64,000 nucleotides of DNA, from contig NZ_CP071793.1 in NCBI RefSeq assembly GCF_017498545.1, forward strand, positions 2,232,001 to 2,296,000. Reading direction: 5' to 3'. Under the pieces are notes generated by a model, which was not told the DNA's origin, did not search any database, and saw nothing but the letters and a program-made list of their open reading frames with translations. This document shows positions 39,249 through 47,894 of the stretch, piece by piece. Every line of letters starts with the position of its first letter. The stretch's first letter is position 1. This stretch comes from Sulfidibacter corallicola. GTDB taxonomy: Bacteria > Acidobacteriota > Holophagae > Acanthopleuribacterales > Acanthopleuribacteraceae. Both the position numbers and the translations under genes were made by a program.

Positions 39249-39763
39249 TCGTTCCTCGAATTACGGCGAGTCGCGATTTCACCGCGATCGCACGGGATCA
39301 CAGAGCTCAAAATCCCCAAGACCCAAAATTCACACACCCACACACAGTCATTCGAGAAACCGAAAAATCAATCGCCAGCACAAAGCCAAGACAGAATTTA
39401 ATCAGGATTCGAAGAAGAGTTTATCATATTTCTAAATTAGCAATTACATTAGTTTTTACCCATCAATCACCAACCTTTTTACATCTACTATATCGATGTA
39501 TTCAGATGCCTGAAAAATAACGACTTTTTCATGCGAACACATCAGATTCGAGAAAGTGCCCGGACTACATATAATCAATCATTATCAAGGACTCACCCAA
39601 AACGCCGAACCGGTGCGTTCGGGCTCCCGAGCACGAAGATTTGGGGCTGTACGTCGACCCATCCGCTGGTTATACTGGGCTAATCGACTCCCCGACCCTA
39701 AGTGCGGGTCTCCGTGAGATCCATTCCCGTCCCTGTACCGATCAATCCTGGTGGGATCCTTTT
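39249..39763 (+). promoter_or_regulatory. AT-rich intergenic region with -10 box before the acyltransferase operon
   Basis: About 510 bp, markedly AT-rich between 39380 and 39580. A perfect TATAAT lies at 39570-39575 on the plus strand, but the -35 position (TTCGAG) is weak. It would give a leader of about 180 nt for the acyltransferase gene. Confidence 0.35.
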
Positions 39764-40585
39764 ATGCTGGACTTGGTCAACGCGATAAAAAATGTCCTGG
39801 TTCCTCGCGAATTGGAGGAACAGGTCGATCGAAGCCCAAAGAGCACGGGCTCCTTCAACTACGACGCCTGGGGCTACAATCCGGATACCGCCAAGATTTC
39901 GCTCGCCTTGTTCAAGCAACTCTACGATCACTACTTCAGGGTGGAGGCGCGTGGCCTGGAACACGTCCCCAAACAGGGGCGGGCCCTGATCATCGCCAAC
40001 CACAGCGGCCAGTTGCCCATGGACGGCATCCTGATCGGCGTCGCCATGGCCACCAACCCCGACGGACCGCGTATGGCACGCGCCATGGTCGAACGCTTTT
40101 TTCCGACGGTTCCGTTCGTCGGCAACCTGCTCAATCAGGCCGGGGCCGTCATCGGCGATCCACAAAACTGCAGGCGCATGTTGCAAAGCGAAGAAGCGGT
40201 CATCGTGTTTCCCGAAGGTATTCGGGGTTCGGGCAAGCTGTACAAGGACAGATATCAGCTTCAACGCTTCGGCAACGGCTTCATGCACATCGCCATGGCC
40301 ACCGAAACGCCGATCATCCCGGTGGGTGTGGTGGGATGCGAAGAAACCATGCCCGCGATCGCCAACATCAAACCACTGGCCGAATTGCTCGCCATTCCGT
40401 ACTTTCCGCTCGCTATCCCCGCCTTCCTACCCGCCAAGGTCATCTTGAATTTCGGCGAGCCCATGATGTTCGACCAGTCGGTCGAAAGTGAAGAAGCGGT
40501 CACCGCGCGGGTCGAACAGGTCAAAGACGTCATTCGCGGTCTCATCGAGAAGGGCCTCCAGGAAAGGGAACGGGTATTTCTATGA
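39764..40585 (+). CDS. Lysophospholipid acyltransferase-like protein (PlsC/LPLAT superfamily)
   Basis: 273 aa from the ATG at 39764; the frame extends upstream but without a ribosome site. The acyltransferase core begins near residue 60 (FRVEARGLEHVPKQG). The catalytic block is NHSGQLPMDG, i.e. His80-x6-Asp87 rather than the usual H-x4-D, as seen in MGAT/DGAT-like LPLAT members. VIVFPEGIRGSGK is the substrate-binding FPEG motif. It transfers acyl chains to a glycerolipid or other alcohol at the membrane. The stop overlaps the next start (ATGA), coupling it to the SDR-like gene. Confidence 0.82.
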   Translation: MLDLVNAIKNVLVPRELEEQVDRSPKSTGSFNYDAWGYNPDTAKISLALFKQLYDHYFRVEARGLEHVPKQGRALIIANHSGQLPMDGILIGVAMATNPDGPRMARAMVERFFPTVPFVGNLLNQAGAVIGDPQNCRRMLQSEEAVIVFPEGIRGSGKLYKDRYQLQRFGNGFMHIAMATETPIIPVGVVGCEETMPAIANIKPLAELLAIPYFPLAIPAFLPAKVILNFGEPMMFDQSVESEEAVTARVEQVKDVIRGLIEKGLQERERVFL

Positions 40586-41529
40586 CTCAATCGCGGCTCT
40601 GTGTCCTCGTCACCGGCGCAGCCGGATCGCTGGCCGGCGCGATCATCAGGCGGCTGAAACCTCACTGCGACATCGTGGCGGTGGATTTTCGCAAGCGGGT
40701 CGACCTGGAACACGAGATCCCCAGTTACAAGGTGGATTTCAACAAACGCGGCTTCGAGGACGTCTTTCGCAACCACGACATCGACGCCGTGATCCACATC
40801 GGTCGGGTCAGCACCGAAGAGAGCAACCTGACGGGTCGCTACAACGCCAACGTCCTGGGAACGCAGCGACTGCTCAAGCTGGCGCTCAAGTACGACATTC
40901 GCCAGGTCGTGGTGCTCTCCACCTTTTTCGTGTACGGGGCCAATGCACAAAATCCGTCCTTGCTCACCGAAGACGCACCGCTCAAGGCTTCCGGCCTGAC
41001 CCTCGACATGGTCGATTCGGTGGAGCTGGAGAACCTGTGCAACATCTACATGTGGAAGCATCCGAACCTGCACATCACCATCCTCCGCCCCTGTCACATC
41101 GCCGGCCCGGGTGTGCGCAACACCATCAGCCGCCTGCTCTCCAGTCGCATCGCCCCGGTCTTGTTGGGCTTTTCACCGCTCATGCAGTTCCTGCACGTGG
41201 AGGACATGGCCGGTGCCGTCGTGCTGGCCTTCGAGAAAAACCAACCGGGCATCTACAACGTGGCACCCCACGATTGGATCACCTACCAGGACGCCTTGCT
41301 GGCCTGCGACTGCACCCGCTTCCCGCTGATTTCGATACCACCGATCATTCCCGAGCAGGTCACCAAGATCTTCAATTGGAAGTCTTTCCCCAGCCACCTG
41401 CTCAACTACTTCAAGTATCCGGTGATCATCGACGGCAGTCTGTTTGTCAAGACCTTCGGGTTCGAACCGCGTTTCGGCCTCAAGGACATCTTCGAGCACT
41501 ATCGCGAAGGCAAGCGCAGCCTTGTTTAG
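40582..41529 (+). CDS. Extended SDR / NAD-dependent epimerase-like protein, catalytic Tyr/Lys apparently replaced
   Basis: 315 aa. VLVTGAAGSLAG is the nucleotide-binding loop; AVDFRK, NANVLGTQRLLKLAL and VVLSTFFVYGA follow as in extended SDRs. Where the catalytic YxxxK is expected, the sequence is LDMVDSVELENL (Asp142 and Ser146 by alignment), so ordinary dehydrogenase/epimerase chemistry may be lost. Translationally coupled to the acyltransferase. A lipid or glycolipid-modifying pair is plausible but not shown. Confidence 0.75.
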   Translation: MTQSRLCVLVTGAAGSLAGAIIRRLKPHCDIVAVDFRKRVDLEHEIPSYKVDFNKRGFEDVFRNHDIDAVIHIGRVSTEESNLTGRYNANVLGTQRLLKLALKYDIRQVVVLSTFFVYGANAQNPSLLTEDAPLKASGLTLDMVDSVELENLCNIYMWKHPNLHITILRPCHIAGPGVRNTISRLLSSRIAPVLLGFSPLMQFLHVEDMAGAVVLAFEKNQPGIYNVAPHDWITYQDALLACDCTRFPLISIPPIIPEQVTKIFNWKSFPSHLLNYFKYPVIIDGSLFVKTFGFEPRFGLKDIFEHYREGKRSLV

Positions 41530-41663
41530 AACCGCTTTGCTTCCAGCCACATAAAAAGAAATCATATTTTTTTGTTTTTTTTCGTATGGCGATGTCCAGT
41601 TTCGCTCGGGATTCTCGCTGTTTTAGACAAGCGCGAACGGAAGCCCAAAACGATGCGCGCAAC

Positions 41664-41711
41664 GACACCAACCACCCAAGTGGTGTCGTGGTTGGTTCCT
41701 CTCGGGAACCA
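41664..41711 (+). promoter_or_regulatory. Mutually exclusive hairpins in the leader of the 98-aa gene
   Basis: Hairpin A: GACACCA (41664-41670) / TGGTGTC (41681-41687). Hairpin B: ACCAACCAC (41667-41675) / GTGGTTGGT (41688-41696). Hairpin C: TGGTTCC (41693-41699) / GGAACCA (41705-41711). B overlaps both A and C, so A+C and B are alternatives, upstream of a terminator-like hairpin. Confidence 0.5.
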
Positions 41712-41737
41712 CACCTCCAATCCCTCTCCAAGTTTGA

Positions 41738-41809
41738 CCCGTCCGGCTGAGGATGCCCATCGCATCACAACCCTCACCTCCAATCTCAGCCGGACGGGAC
41801 TATTTTTTT
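41738..41809 (+). terminator. Long-loop terminator upstream of the 98-aa gene
   Basis: Perfect 14-bp stem CCCGTCCGGCTGAG (41738-41751) / CTCAGCCGGACGGG (41785-41798) with a 33-nt loop, then ACTA and seven T (41803-41809). It could end the acyltransferase/SDR transcript or act as an attenuator for the next gene, whose ATG is 45 nt later. Confidence 0.75.
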
Positions 41810-41853
41810 GGACACCATGCCACCGATTCGCGGCAGGAGAGATACGCCTGAGC

Positions 41854-42150
41854 ATGAGTACTTTTTTTCACATTCACCACGACGGTGACGCTCACGGGCC
41901 CGAGGCGCAACGCATTCACACCGAGCTGATCGAGCCGGTCATGCGAGATTTGGAGGAACGAGGACGCTTGGATCGGTTTTACGTCCTCAATTTCAGCGGA
42001 CCGCGCCCTTTCGTGCGACTGATCGTGGAACCGCGCGAAAGTCATGGCTCGAACCTGGCGCGAGAGGTCCTGGCGTCGTTGCGGTCACGAGCTCGGGAAC
42101 TGGATTTCCTCGGCGAGCACGACATCCAACCGCAGGGCAAGGTGGCCTGA
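41854..42150 (+). CDS. 98-aa protein resembling the start of a lantibiotic/thiopeptide dehydratase C-terminal domain
   Basis: 98 aa from the ATG at 41854 (AGGAGA 12 nt upstream). The frame is open far upstream across the terminator hairpin, so that part is not coding. The pattern FFHIHHDG, RIHTELIEPVMRDLEERGRLDRFYVLNFSGPRPFVRLIVEP resembles the beginning of SpaB_C-type domains (Trp/Phe-rich start, helix, DR.FF.RY, P-H-LRLR), but the match is weak and only the first third of that domain is present. Function unknown. No precursor peptide is visible. Confidence 0.4.
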   Translation: MSTFFHIHHDGDAHGPEAQRIHTELIEPVMRDLEERGRLDRFYVLNFSGPRPFVRLIVEPRESHGSNLAREVLASLRSRARELDFLGEHDIQPQGKVA

Positions 42151-42226
42151 GAGGCCTAACACGGCTTGGATTCTACGTTTCGAGAACACTGGGCCTGCGA
42201 GAAGTGAACGATTTCTCGTGCAGGTG

Positions 42227-42472
42227 TCAAAGGTATTGATCGACCGCGTTCACGATGTCCTCGCTCAGGTTTTTGAACTCGTCGACGCTGTTCGCGGTTT
42301 CAAAGCGGCGTTCGAAGGGCAACACCGCTTCCGATCCCGCGATCTTTCGCAATGTCGCGATCTGGCTTTTCACGCATTTGGAAAATCCTTCAATAAAGCC
42401 TTCGGCATACCCTTCAGCAAAACCTTCGGCATACCCTTCAGTTCTCACCTGTTTCAATACACTCATGTTCAC
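42227..42472 (-). pseudogene. Truncated C-terminal copy of the neighbouring nuclease gene
   Basis: Up to 81 aa (likely ATG at 42466). It aligns along its whole length with the last ~80 residues of the nuclease at 42490-43365: MSVL(K/E)QVRTEG, KSQI(A/T)TLRKIAGSEA, LPFERR(F/L)ETA(N/D)SV. The catalytic domain is absent. The N-terminus has a GYAEGFAEGYAEGF repeat in place of the TKGRAEGLSEGLTKG of the full copy. The divergence suggests an old tandem duplication with loss of the 5' part. It may still be translated as a small protein. Confidence 0.75.
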
Positions 42473-42489
42473 ACCTGAAAACTGAGTAC

Positions 42490-43365
42490 TTACTTGGATT
42501 CCTCGGGTTGGGAATCGATATACCGATCGACCGCAAGCGCCACGTCCAAGAGCAGTTCTTTGAGCTCCTCGACGCTGTCCGCGGTTTCCAAGCGGCGTTC
42601 GAAGGGCAACGCTGCTTCCGATCCCGCGATCTTTCGCAATGTCGTGATCTGACTTTTCACGCCTTTGGTCAAGCCTTCGCTCAAGCCTTCGGCCCTGCCT
42701 TTAGTCAAGCCTTCGGTTCTCACCTGTTCCAGTACACTCATGTAAGCCTCCCGGTTGATGGTCTCCATGATGCGCTTGAAGACATCTTGAGCCAAGAGAT
42801 CCTGGTCCAGCAAGGTCTCCCAGGTGGATGCCTGCAGCCGCGCGTTGCCCTCCAGAACCTGGATGAATCCCAAGGGATCGCCACCGACGATGCCGCGCGT
42901 CTCCTTTTGGATGATTACAATTATATCCAATTCGGGCACCCAGTTGGCGCGGTACTTCCAATCAGCCAGGCGCTCGAAACCGTAAGCCGCTACCGCCAAA
43001 AGCTTTCGCGGCGTTCGTGTGGTGAGGATGGTCAAGGTCAACCGACCTTGCAACGATGGCCCATCCCCCGAGTTCTCGAGCACCAGTGCGCGGCCCACGT
43101 AATTGCGGAACTGGGCCTCGGTCAACGTCTGGTGGATGCTCTTGTACTCGATGATGTTGTGTTCGCGGAAATGGTCGAACGGGCGGATGACGCTGGGGTC
43201 CTGGGCACCGGCCAACGGCGCCCCCGCCCGACAATAGTAGTCGACCCGGAAAGTCTTGTTGAACTCGCGATCGCCGATCTCGATCCCGCGCCCCGACATC
43301 ACCGGCAGAAACTCGTCGAAAATATCCTGTATGAGTTCGTGCCAGGGAACGCGAGATCGCCCCAT
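42490..43365 (-). CDS. PD-(D/E)XK nuclease of the Rpn/transposase type, coupled to the SMC gene
   Basis: 291 aa from the ATG at 43365, which overlaps the SMC stop (TGATG); a GTG one codon earlier is also possible. The N-terminal half has a PD-(D/E)XK pattern: VDYY (Asp42), HNIIEYKS (Glu73, Lys75), then TEAQFRNYVGRA. The C-terminal half has an EG-rich repeat (LTKGRAEGLSEGLTKG) and a helical tail, as in Rpn-like recombination-promoting nucleases and PD-(D/E)XK transposase-family proteins. It occupies the operon position that the JetD/MksG nuclease takes in Wadjet systems. A partial tandem copy follows downstream. DNA cleavage is inferred. Confidence 0.7.
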   Translation of the reverse strand: MGRSRVPWHELIQDIFDEFLPVMSGRGIEIGDREFNKTFRVDYYCRAGAPLAGAQDPSVIRPFDHFREHNIIEYKSIHQTLTEAQFRNYVGRALVLENSGDGPSLQGRLTLTILTTRTPRKLLAVAAYGFERLADWKYRANWVPELDIIVIIQKETRGIVGGDPLGFIQVLEGNARLQASTWETLLDQDLLAQDVFKRIMETINREAYMSVLEQVRTEGLTKGRAEGLSEGLTKGVKSQITTLRKIAGSEAALPFERRLETADSVEELKELLLDVALAVDRYIDSQPEESK

Positions 43366-46300
43366 CACAACCGTCCCGGAATGGCGATGCCGGACCGCCG
43401 CCGTCCGAACTGCGCGGCCGTGACCTGGGTGGCGTTGACGTTGGCTCTCAATTCTTGGCTGACCTCGGTCGCCTTGACGAAGGTCTTGTTGGTGTTCTGT
43501 CCAGTCTCCTGACTGAGTCGCAGAACCCTCGGGAACCGCGCCATCAAGTGCTTGTGGTTGCCGCTCGCGGTGTAGACGAGCTGAATGTTCAGGGCCCGCG
43601 CCATGGAAAGCTGCATCTTGACGAAAGTCATGCTGTTGGCCTCACCGAACGGGTTGTCCAGGAACAACATGCCGTTGGAAAGGACGCGCCCCTCGGATTT
43701 GGCCGGCCGACCCCCCGTGCTCACGGCCCGCAACTGGACCATGGTGCAGTACAACAGAATGACCGAGGTGATCTTCTCCCCATCACTCCAACCCTTCACG
43801 TCGGTGATCGGGAAATAATTGGTCTTGAGGTTGTAGCTGGGTTTCATGATCACCACGCGATAACCCTTCTCACCGACCAACGCATCCAACGCCCGCTTGA
43901 CCAGATCCAGGCCGCGAATCGGCTTGCCGGCCTTCAATACCTCGCGAATGACGCGCTGATAGATGCCGCGGCGCTGATCCAGCGTTTCGCCCACGTTGCC
44001 CAGCGCCTCCATTTTCAGGAAGGCCCGCCCCGCCCAGCCTTCCATCGCCTCCGGCAAGGTACTCGACGTCTTGGCCAGGTTCACGATGTGCAGTGCATCG
44101 CTCACCCCCGCGTCCAGGCGCGTGACGATGGCGTCCACCGACTCTTCCGACATGCGCAAACTGGTCTTGATGACATTCCGGAAGATATTGAATTCCTTGA
44201 TGATATCGTCGGTCAGGTTCATCAGTGAATCGCGCACCTTGAGAATTTCGCGCTTGTCGTTGGGGAAATCCTGGAAGCGCGCGTCGTTGGCCAGATCCTT
44301 GAGGTCGTCGCAGCGGCCGTCCAGCGCGATCTTGGTCCGCGAATAGCGGTGGCGATGGGTTCGATAGTCGTCCCAGAAGCCATCCAGCAGATCCTCCAGA
44401 TCGCGGGTCACGCGCGGCAGGGATTCGGGCGGAGCCTCGGCGAATTCGGGAATGTGGCGCGTCAACTCTTCGCTCTTTTGGAGACGGAAATTGCGGTCCT
44501 CACCCATTTCGCGCAAGTCTTCCTTGATGTTCTGGAGCTGCACCTTGAAGCGATCGATCTGCTCCTGCAGCCGCTCCAACACACCCGCCAACTCCTGGCG
44601 GCGCGCGCTGGTTTCCTCCACCGAGGCGGGCATCCGCTCCCCACCGGGAATGGTGTAGTCGGCATCGAAGGTCGGCGCCTCTCGCAGGTCGTTGCGCGCC
44701 AAGGTCAAGGCTCCTTCGGCGGCACCCACGGCCTTACTGGCGTTCTGCTCCGCCTGCTCGGTTTCGGTCAAGCGGGCCGCGATCGATCCTTCCTCGAGCA
44801 CCGCCTGCACGTCGCGCTCGGTCGCGTCGCCGAGTTCCTTGCGGTAGCGCTTTTCCTGCTGTTTCGCCATGTTCTGCTTTTCTTCGAGGCGGGCACGCAG
44901 GGTCTCGTCCTTTTCGCTGACCTGGCGATAGCGATCGAGGCTGTAACGATAGCCCTGCTCGGCCTCGACCAACGTGACATGAGTGATGTCGGCCAACTCG
45001 CCGCCCGTGAAAGCGATGTCGTTCAGCTTCTCCTGGCGGTGCTCCACGGCGGCATTGCGGTTGAACACCGCTTCCTGGCGTTGGGCCACGGCGAGCTGCT
45101 GCTCCTCCAACACGGCCTCGAGCCGTAGGTTCTCGTCCTCCAGGGCGTGGGCTCGTTCGCGCGCAGCGTTCAGTTGCTCCTGCAACTCCTCGTAGTGGAG
45201 CTCGTGATCTTCGATGAAATCGCGAAGCCGGGAAATCGCCCCGTCGCACTGGCCGCGTTCGCTCTCCGCGACGCGAATCTCCTCGGCGAGGCGGTCGATT
45301 TCACTTTTGAGGTAGGCGGCTTTGTCGCGCTCGGCTTCCTGCTCGCGCTCCAGGCCGTCGAGCCGGGTGCGCTTGCCGTCGATCTGCTCGGCCTGGGAAC
45401 GTAGGGTACCGTCCGGGTACTCGGCCAGAAAGGCATCGAGCCCGTCGAGGGTGCGGTTCAGGCGCTGGATGACGCGAGTCATTTCCGCGATGCGGCGCTC
45501 CTTCTCGGCAATGCCTGCCCGCAACGGTTCGATCATGTCCTCGGCTGCCTGGCGGTTGTAGGCCGCGTGGTGACCCGGACGCAGCACGACGGCATCCTCG
45601 GGCGAGCGCGAAACCGAACCCTCCGCGAGGGAGATCTGAACCGGGAAGGCCGGTTTGTGAATGCGGTCCTCCTGCTGGCGCACCTTCTCCAAGGCTTCGC
45701 GGGTGCGGACCATGATGCCCATGTAGCGAGCCGGATCCCGTGTGCACAGCTTGGCGGCCTCTTCCGGATCTTCGGGATACTTTTCGTCCAGTTCCTCGGC
45801 CGCCAGAAACGCCGGGATCCCCAAATCCTCGCGAAGCGCGCGCAACAGGTTGGCGACCTCGCGCGGCGGCGGGTACAACCGGGAGTTGCTCTGTTCGATG
45901 GTGTCCAGGGTTTCCTTTTCCTCGCTCAACAGCCGGCTCAACCGGAAAAGTTCCTGCTGGTCACGCGCCAGCCCCTCGCGAATCCGGTCGGCCAGGCCAT
46001 CTTCCGCCAAATCGATCGCATCCTGCTCCAACAACATGCGCAGGTCGCGATCCGTCTCCAAGTGATTCTGGCGCACCAGGTCGGCGTCGTAGGTCTTCTG
46101 CATCTGGCCGATTTCCGACTGCAACAGGGTCATCTCGGCAATGCGCTCACGGGCCCGCTCGTCCAGAACCGTGCGTTCTTCGAGCAGCATGGACGATTGC
46201 TCGCGAAGCTCCCCGGTACGCTCGCTGATCTCGCGAACGCGGTTCTTGGTGCGGGTCAATGCCTCGCGTGGCGCCTCGACCTCGCTCAGGGCGCCCGAGA

Positions 46301-47822
46301 GAATCAGGCGCTGCAATGCCTTTTCGCGCTTTTGCATCTGGCCGTTGATGCCGCGAATGTTTTCGTTGACCTTGGCGAGTTCGGCCTTGACGTCGTTGTA
46401 GCTCTCCTGGTTCCCCGCCAGTTCGGCGCGCGCCTCTTCGAGGACGCGGCGCGCCTGTTCCAACTCGTGTTCGGCCTTTTTGATCTCGCGATCCAGCACC
46501 TGGGCATATCGCGTGCCCGCCGAGCGCAGTTCCAATTCCACGTCCTGATTCGAGTCGCGACGCTTGGCCAGCTCCGCCTCGATCGCCTTGCACTCGTCGA
46601 CCTTGGTGCGCCAGACCTCGTACTCCTGGGCGGCGCGCAGCAACTTGAGCGACCGGTGCCACGTGGCGTGGTCCTCGCGGCGCTGCGCCACTTCCTTCTC
46701 GGCCTCCGCCAGCTTCTGCTTGCATTCGTGAAGGCGCAGCCAGGAGCGATAGTCCTGGAACTTGATGAATTCTTCCTGGAGCTCCTGAAGCTGGGCCGCG
46801 ATCTCGTCCGCTTCCATTTCGGCACCGGCCATATCGTCCTTGATGGCGGCCGCCGCTTCCTTCAATCCCGCGATGATCGCACCGGCCCGGGAACGATCGG
46901 CGTTGAGATCGGTTTCGGCCGTCTCGAAGGCTTCCTTCTCCTCTTTCAACATGGCCAGAAGCGGCAACGCCTCCTCCACGAAGGTACATTCGGCTTCCCA
47001 TTGCGGTTGCTTTTCGATGTGGCGACGCTTCTCGTTGAGGACCTCGATGACATCCGAAGCCGTATCGCCGGACATGACCGTTTCCAGAAAGAAGTGGACA
47101 AAATCGGTGGGCGTGTTGATGCGGTTCTTGAAGAGGCCCAAGATACCGCCCTGCCCGCCGTTCATGCGAAGCTGGTAGGAGAAGATCATGGGATCCAGAC
47201 CGACCTCACCCAGCCAATTCGACCACTCGCGATGAACCGTGGTGTGCCGGCCATCCAGCGGCCTGGCCTCGGTCTTGAACCACTCCATGAATTCCCGTGC
47301 ACCTGCCGCCGGCTCGGTCCCCACGGCCAAACCGCGAATCGGCAAGGTATCGAAGTTGACCGGGCCGCGCGGTTGGAACATGAAGTAGTGGCGTTCCAGG
47401 TCACCCAACGTCGACTGCACGCCGTTGGGCCAGTGCCCCACGAATCCCAACACGAGCGTCGGCGCCTCTTCCTCGAATCCGGCCAGCGATTGTTGCTGGG
47501 CCGGCGGCATCGACCATTCGGACACCACGTAACCGGTATCCTTGGCACCGAAATAAAGTTCGAATTTTCGGTTGTCCATCGGTCCGTTGGCCGATTTCAT
47601 CACGTCGTGGATACTGGGATGAAGCAGGCTGAACAGCAGGGTCCGGATACTGGACTTGCCGACCCCGTTCTCGGCCCAGATGATGGAATCGAGCGGCTCG
47701 GGCAGGTCCATATCGTTGTTGCGCTGAAAGTCCAGCGTCAGCGGCGACAGCCGAGCATCCGGGTGGCCGACGTTGGCGAAATGGACCCGCAGGAGGTGGG
47801 GAATGCTGACACCTTGAGACAT
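43365..47822 (-). CDS. SMC-like / MukB-sized condensin ATPase
   Basis: 1485 aa, almost the length of E. coli MukB. N-terminal Walker A is AENGVGKSS (Lys56). Residues ~290-630 and ~760-1140 are long coiled coils, separated by a globular hinge-like region (LREDLGIPAFLAAEEL...RYMGIMV...FPVQISLAEG, ~660-740). The C-terminal head has the ABC signature-like GWSDGEK (1344-1350) and a Walker B GMLFLDNPFGEA (Asp1389). The residue after that Asp is Asn, where ABC ATPases normally have Glu. The preceding genes encode proteins of MukE and MukF size, so it should form a loop-extruding or DNA-clamping condensin. It could serve chromosome organisation or plasmid/phage defence. Confidence 0.8.
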   Translation of the reverse strand: MSQGVSIPHLLRVHFANVGHPDARLSPLTLDFQRNNDMDLPEPLDSIIWAENGVGKSSIRTLLFSLLHPSIHDVMKSANGPMDNRKFELYFGAKDTGYVVSEWSMPPAQQQSLAGFEEEAPTLVLGFVGHWPNGVQSTLGDLERHYFMFQPRGPVNFDTLPIRGLAVGTEPAAGAREFMEWFKTEARPLDGRHTTVHREWSNWLGEVGLDPMIFSYQLRMNGGQGGILGLFKNRINTPTDFVHFFLETVMSGDTASDVIEVLNEKRRHIEKQPQWEAECTFVEEALPLLAMLKEEKEAFETAETDLNADRSRAGAIIAGLKEAAAAIKDDMAGAEMEADEIAAQLQELQEEFIKFQDYRSWLRLHECKQKLAEAEKEVAQRREDHATWHRSLKLLRAAQEYEVWRTKVDECKAIEAELAKRRDSNQDVELELRSAGTRYAQVLDREIKKAEHELEQARRVLEEARAELAGNQESYNDVKAELAKVNENIRGINGQMQKREKALQRLILSGALSEVEAPREALTRTKNRVREISERTGELREQSSMLLEERTVLDERARERIAEMTLLQSEIGQMQKTYDADLVRQNHLETDRDLRMLLEQDAIDLAEDGLADRIREGLARDQQELFRLSRLLSEEKETLDTIEQSNSRLYPPPREVANLLRALREDLGIPAFLAAEELDEKYPEDPEEAAKLCTRDPARYMGIMVRTREALEKVRQQEDRIHKPAFPVQISLAEGSVSRSPEDAVVLRPGHHAAYNRQAAEDMIEPLRAGIAEKERRIAEMTRVIQRLNRTLDGLDAFLAEYPDGTLRSQAEQIDGKRTRLDGLEREQEAERDKAAYLKSEIDRLAEEIRVAESERGQCDGAISRLRDFIEDHELHYEELQEQLNAARERAHALEDENLRLEAVLEEQQLAVAQRQEAVFNRNAAVEHRQEKLNDIAFTGGELADITHVTLVEAEQGYRYSLDRYRQVSEKDETLRARLEEKQNMAKQQEKRYRKELGDATERDVQAVLEEGSIAARLTETEQAEQNASKAVGAAEGALTLARNDLREAPTFDADYTIPGGERMPASVEETSARRQELAGVLERLQEQIDRFKVQLQNIKEDLREMGEDRNFRLQKSEELTRHIPEFAEAPPESLPRVTRDLEDLLDGFWDDYRTHRHRYSRTKIALDGRCDDLKDLANDARFQDFPNDKREILKVRDSLMNLTDDIIKEFNIFRNVIKTSLRMSEESVDAIVTRLDAGVSDALHIVNLAKTSSTLPEAMEGWAGRAFLKMEALGNVGETLDQRRGIYQRVIREVLKAGKPIRGLDLVKRALDALVGEKGYRVVIMKPSYNLKTNYFPITDVKGWSDGEKITSVILLYCTMVQLRAVSTGGRPAKSEGRVLSNGMLFLDNPFGEANSMTFVKMQLSMARALNIQLVYTASGNHKHLMARFPRVLRLSQETGQNTNKTFVKATEVSQELRANVNATQVTAAQFGRRRSGIAIPGRL

Positions 47823-47894
47823 GTGATTCTTCTCCTAAAAAATGAACCTGAACCTATTCGGAAACACCAGATGGAACCAACACGAGCGGCGCGA

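Noticed and set aside
41656..41760. Threonine-rich start MRATTPTTQVV as a threonine leader peptide before the long-loop terminator
   Set aside because: The frame has no stop before the terminator, the downstream gene is not threonine biosynthetic, and the codons are mixed; the hairpins themselves are kept as a finding.
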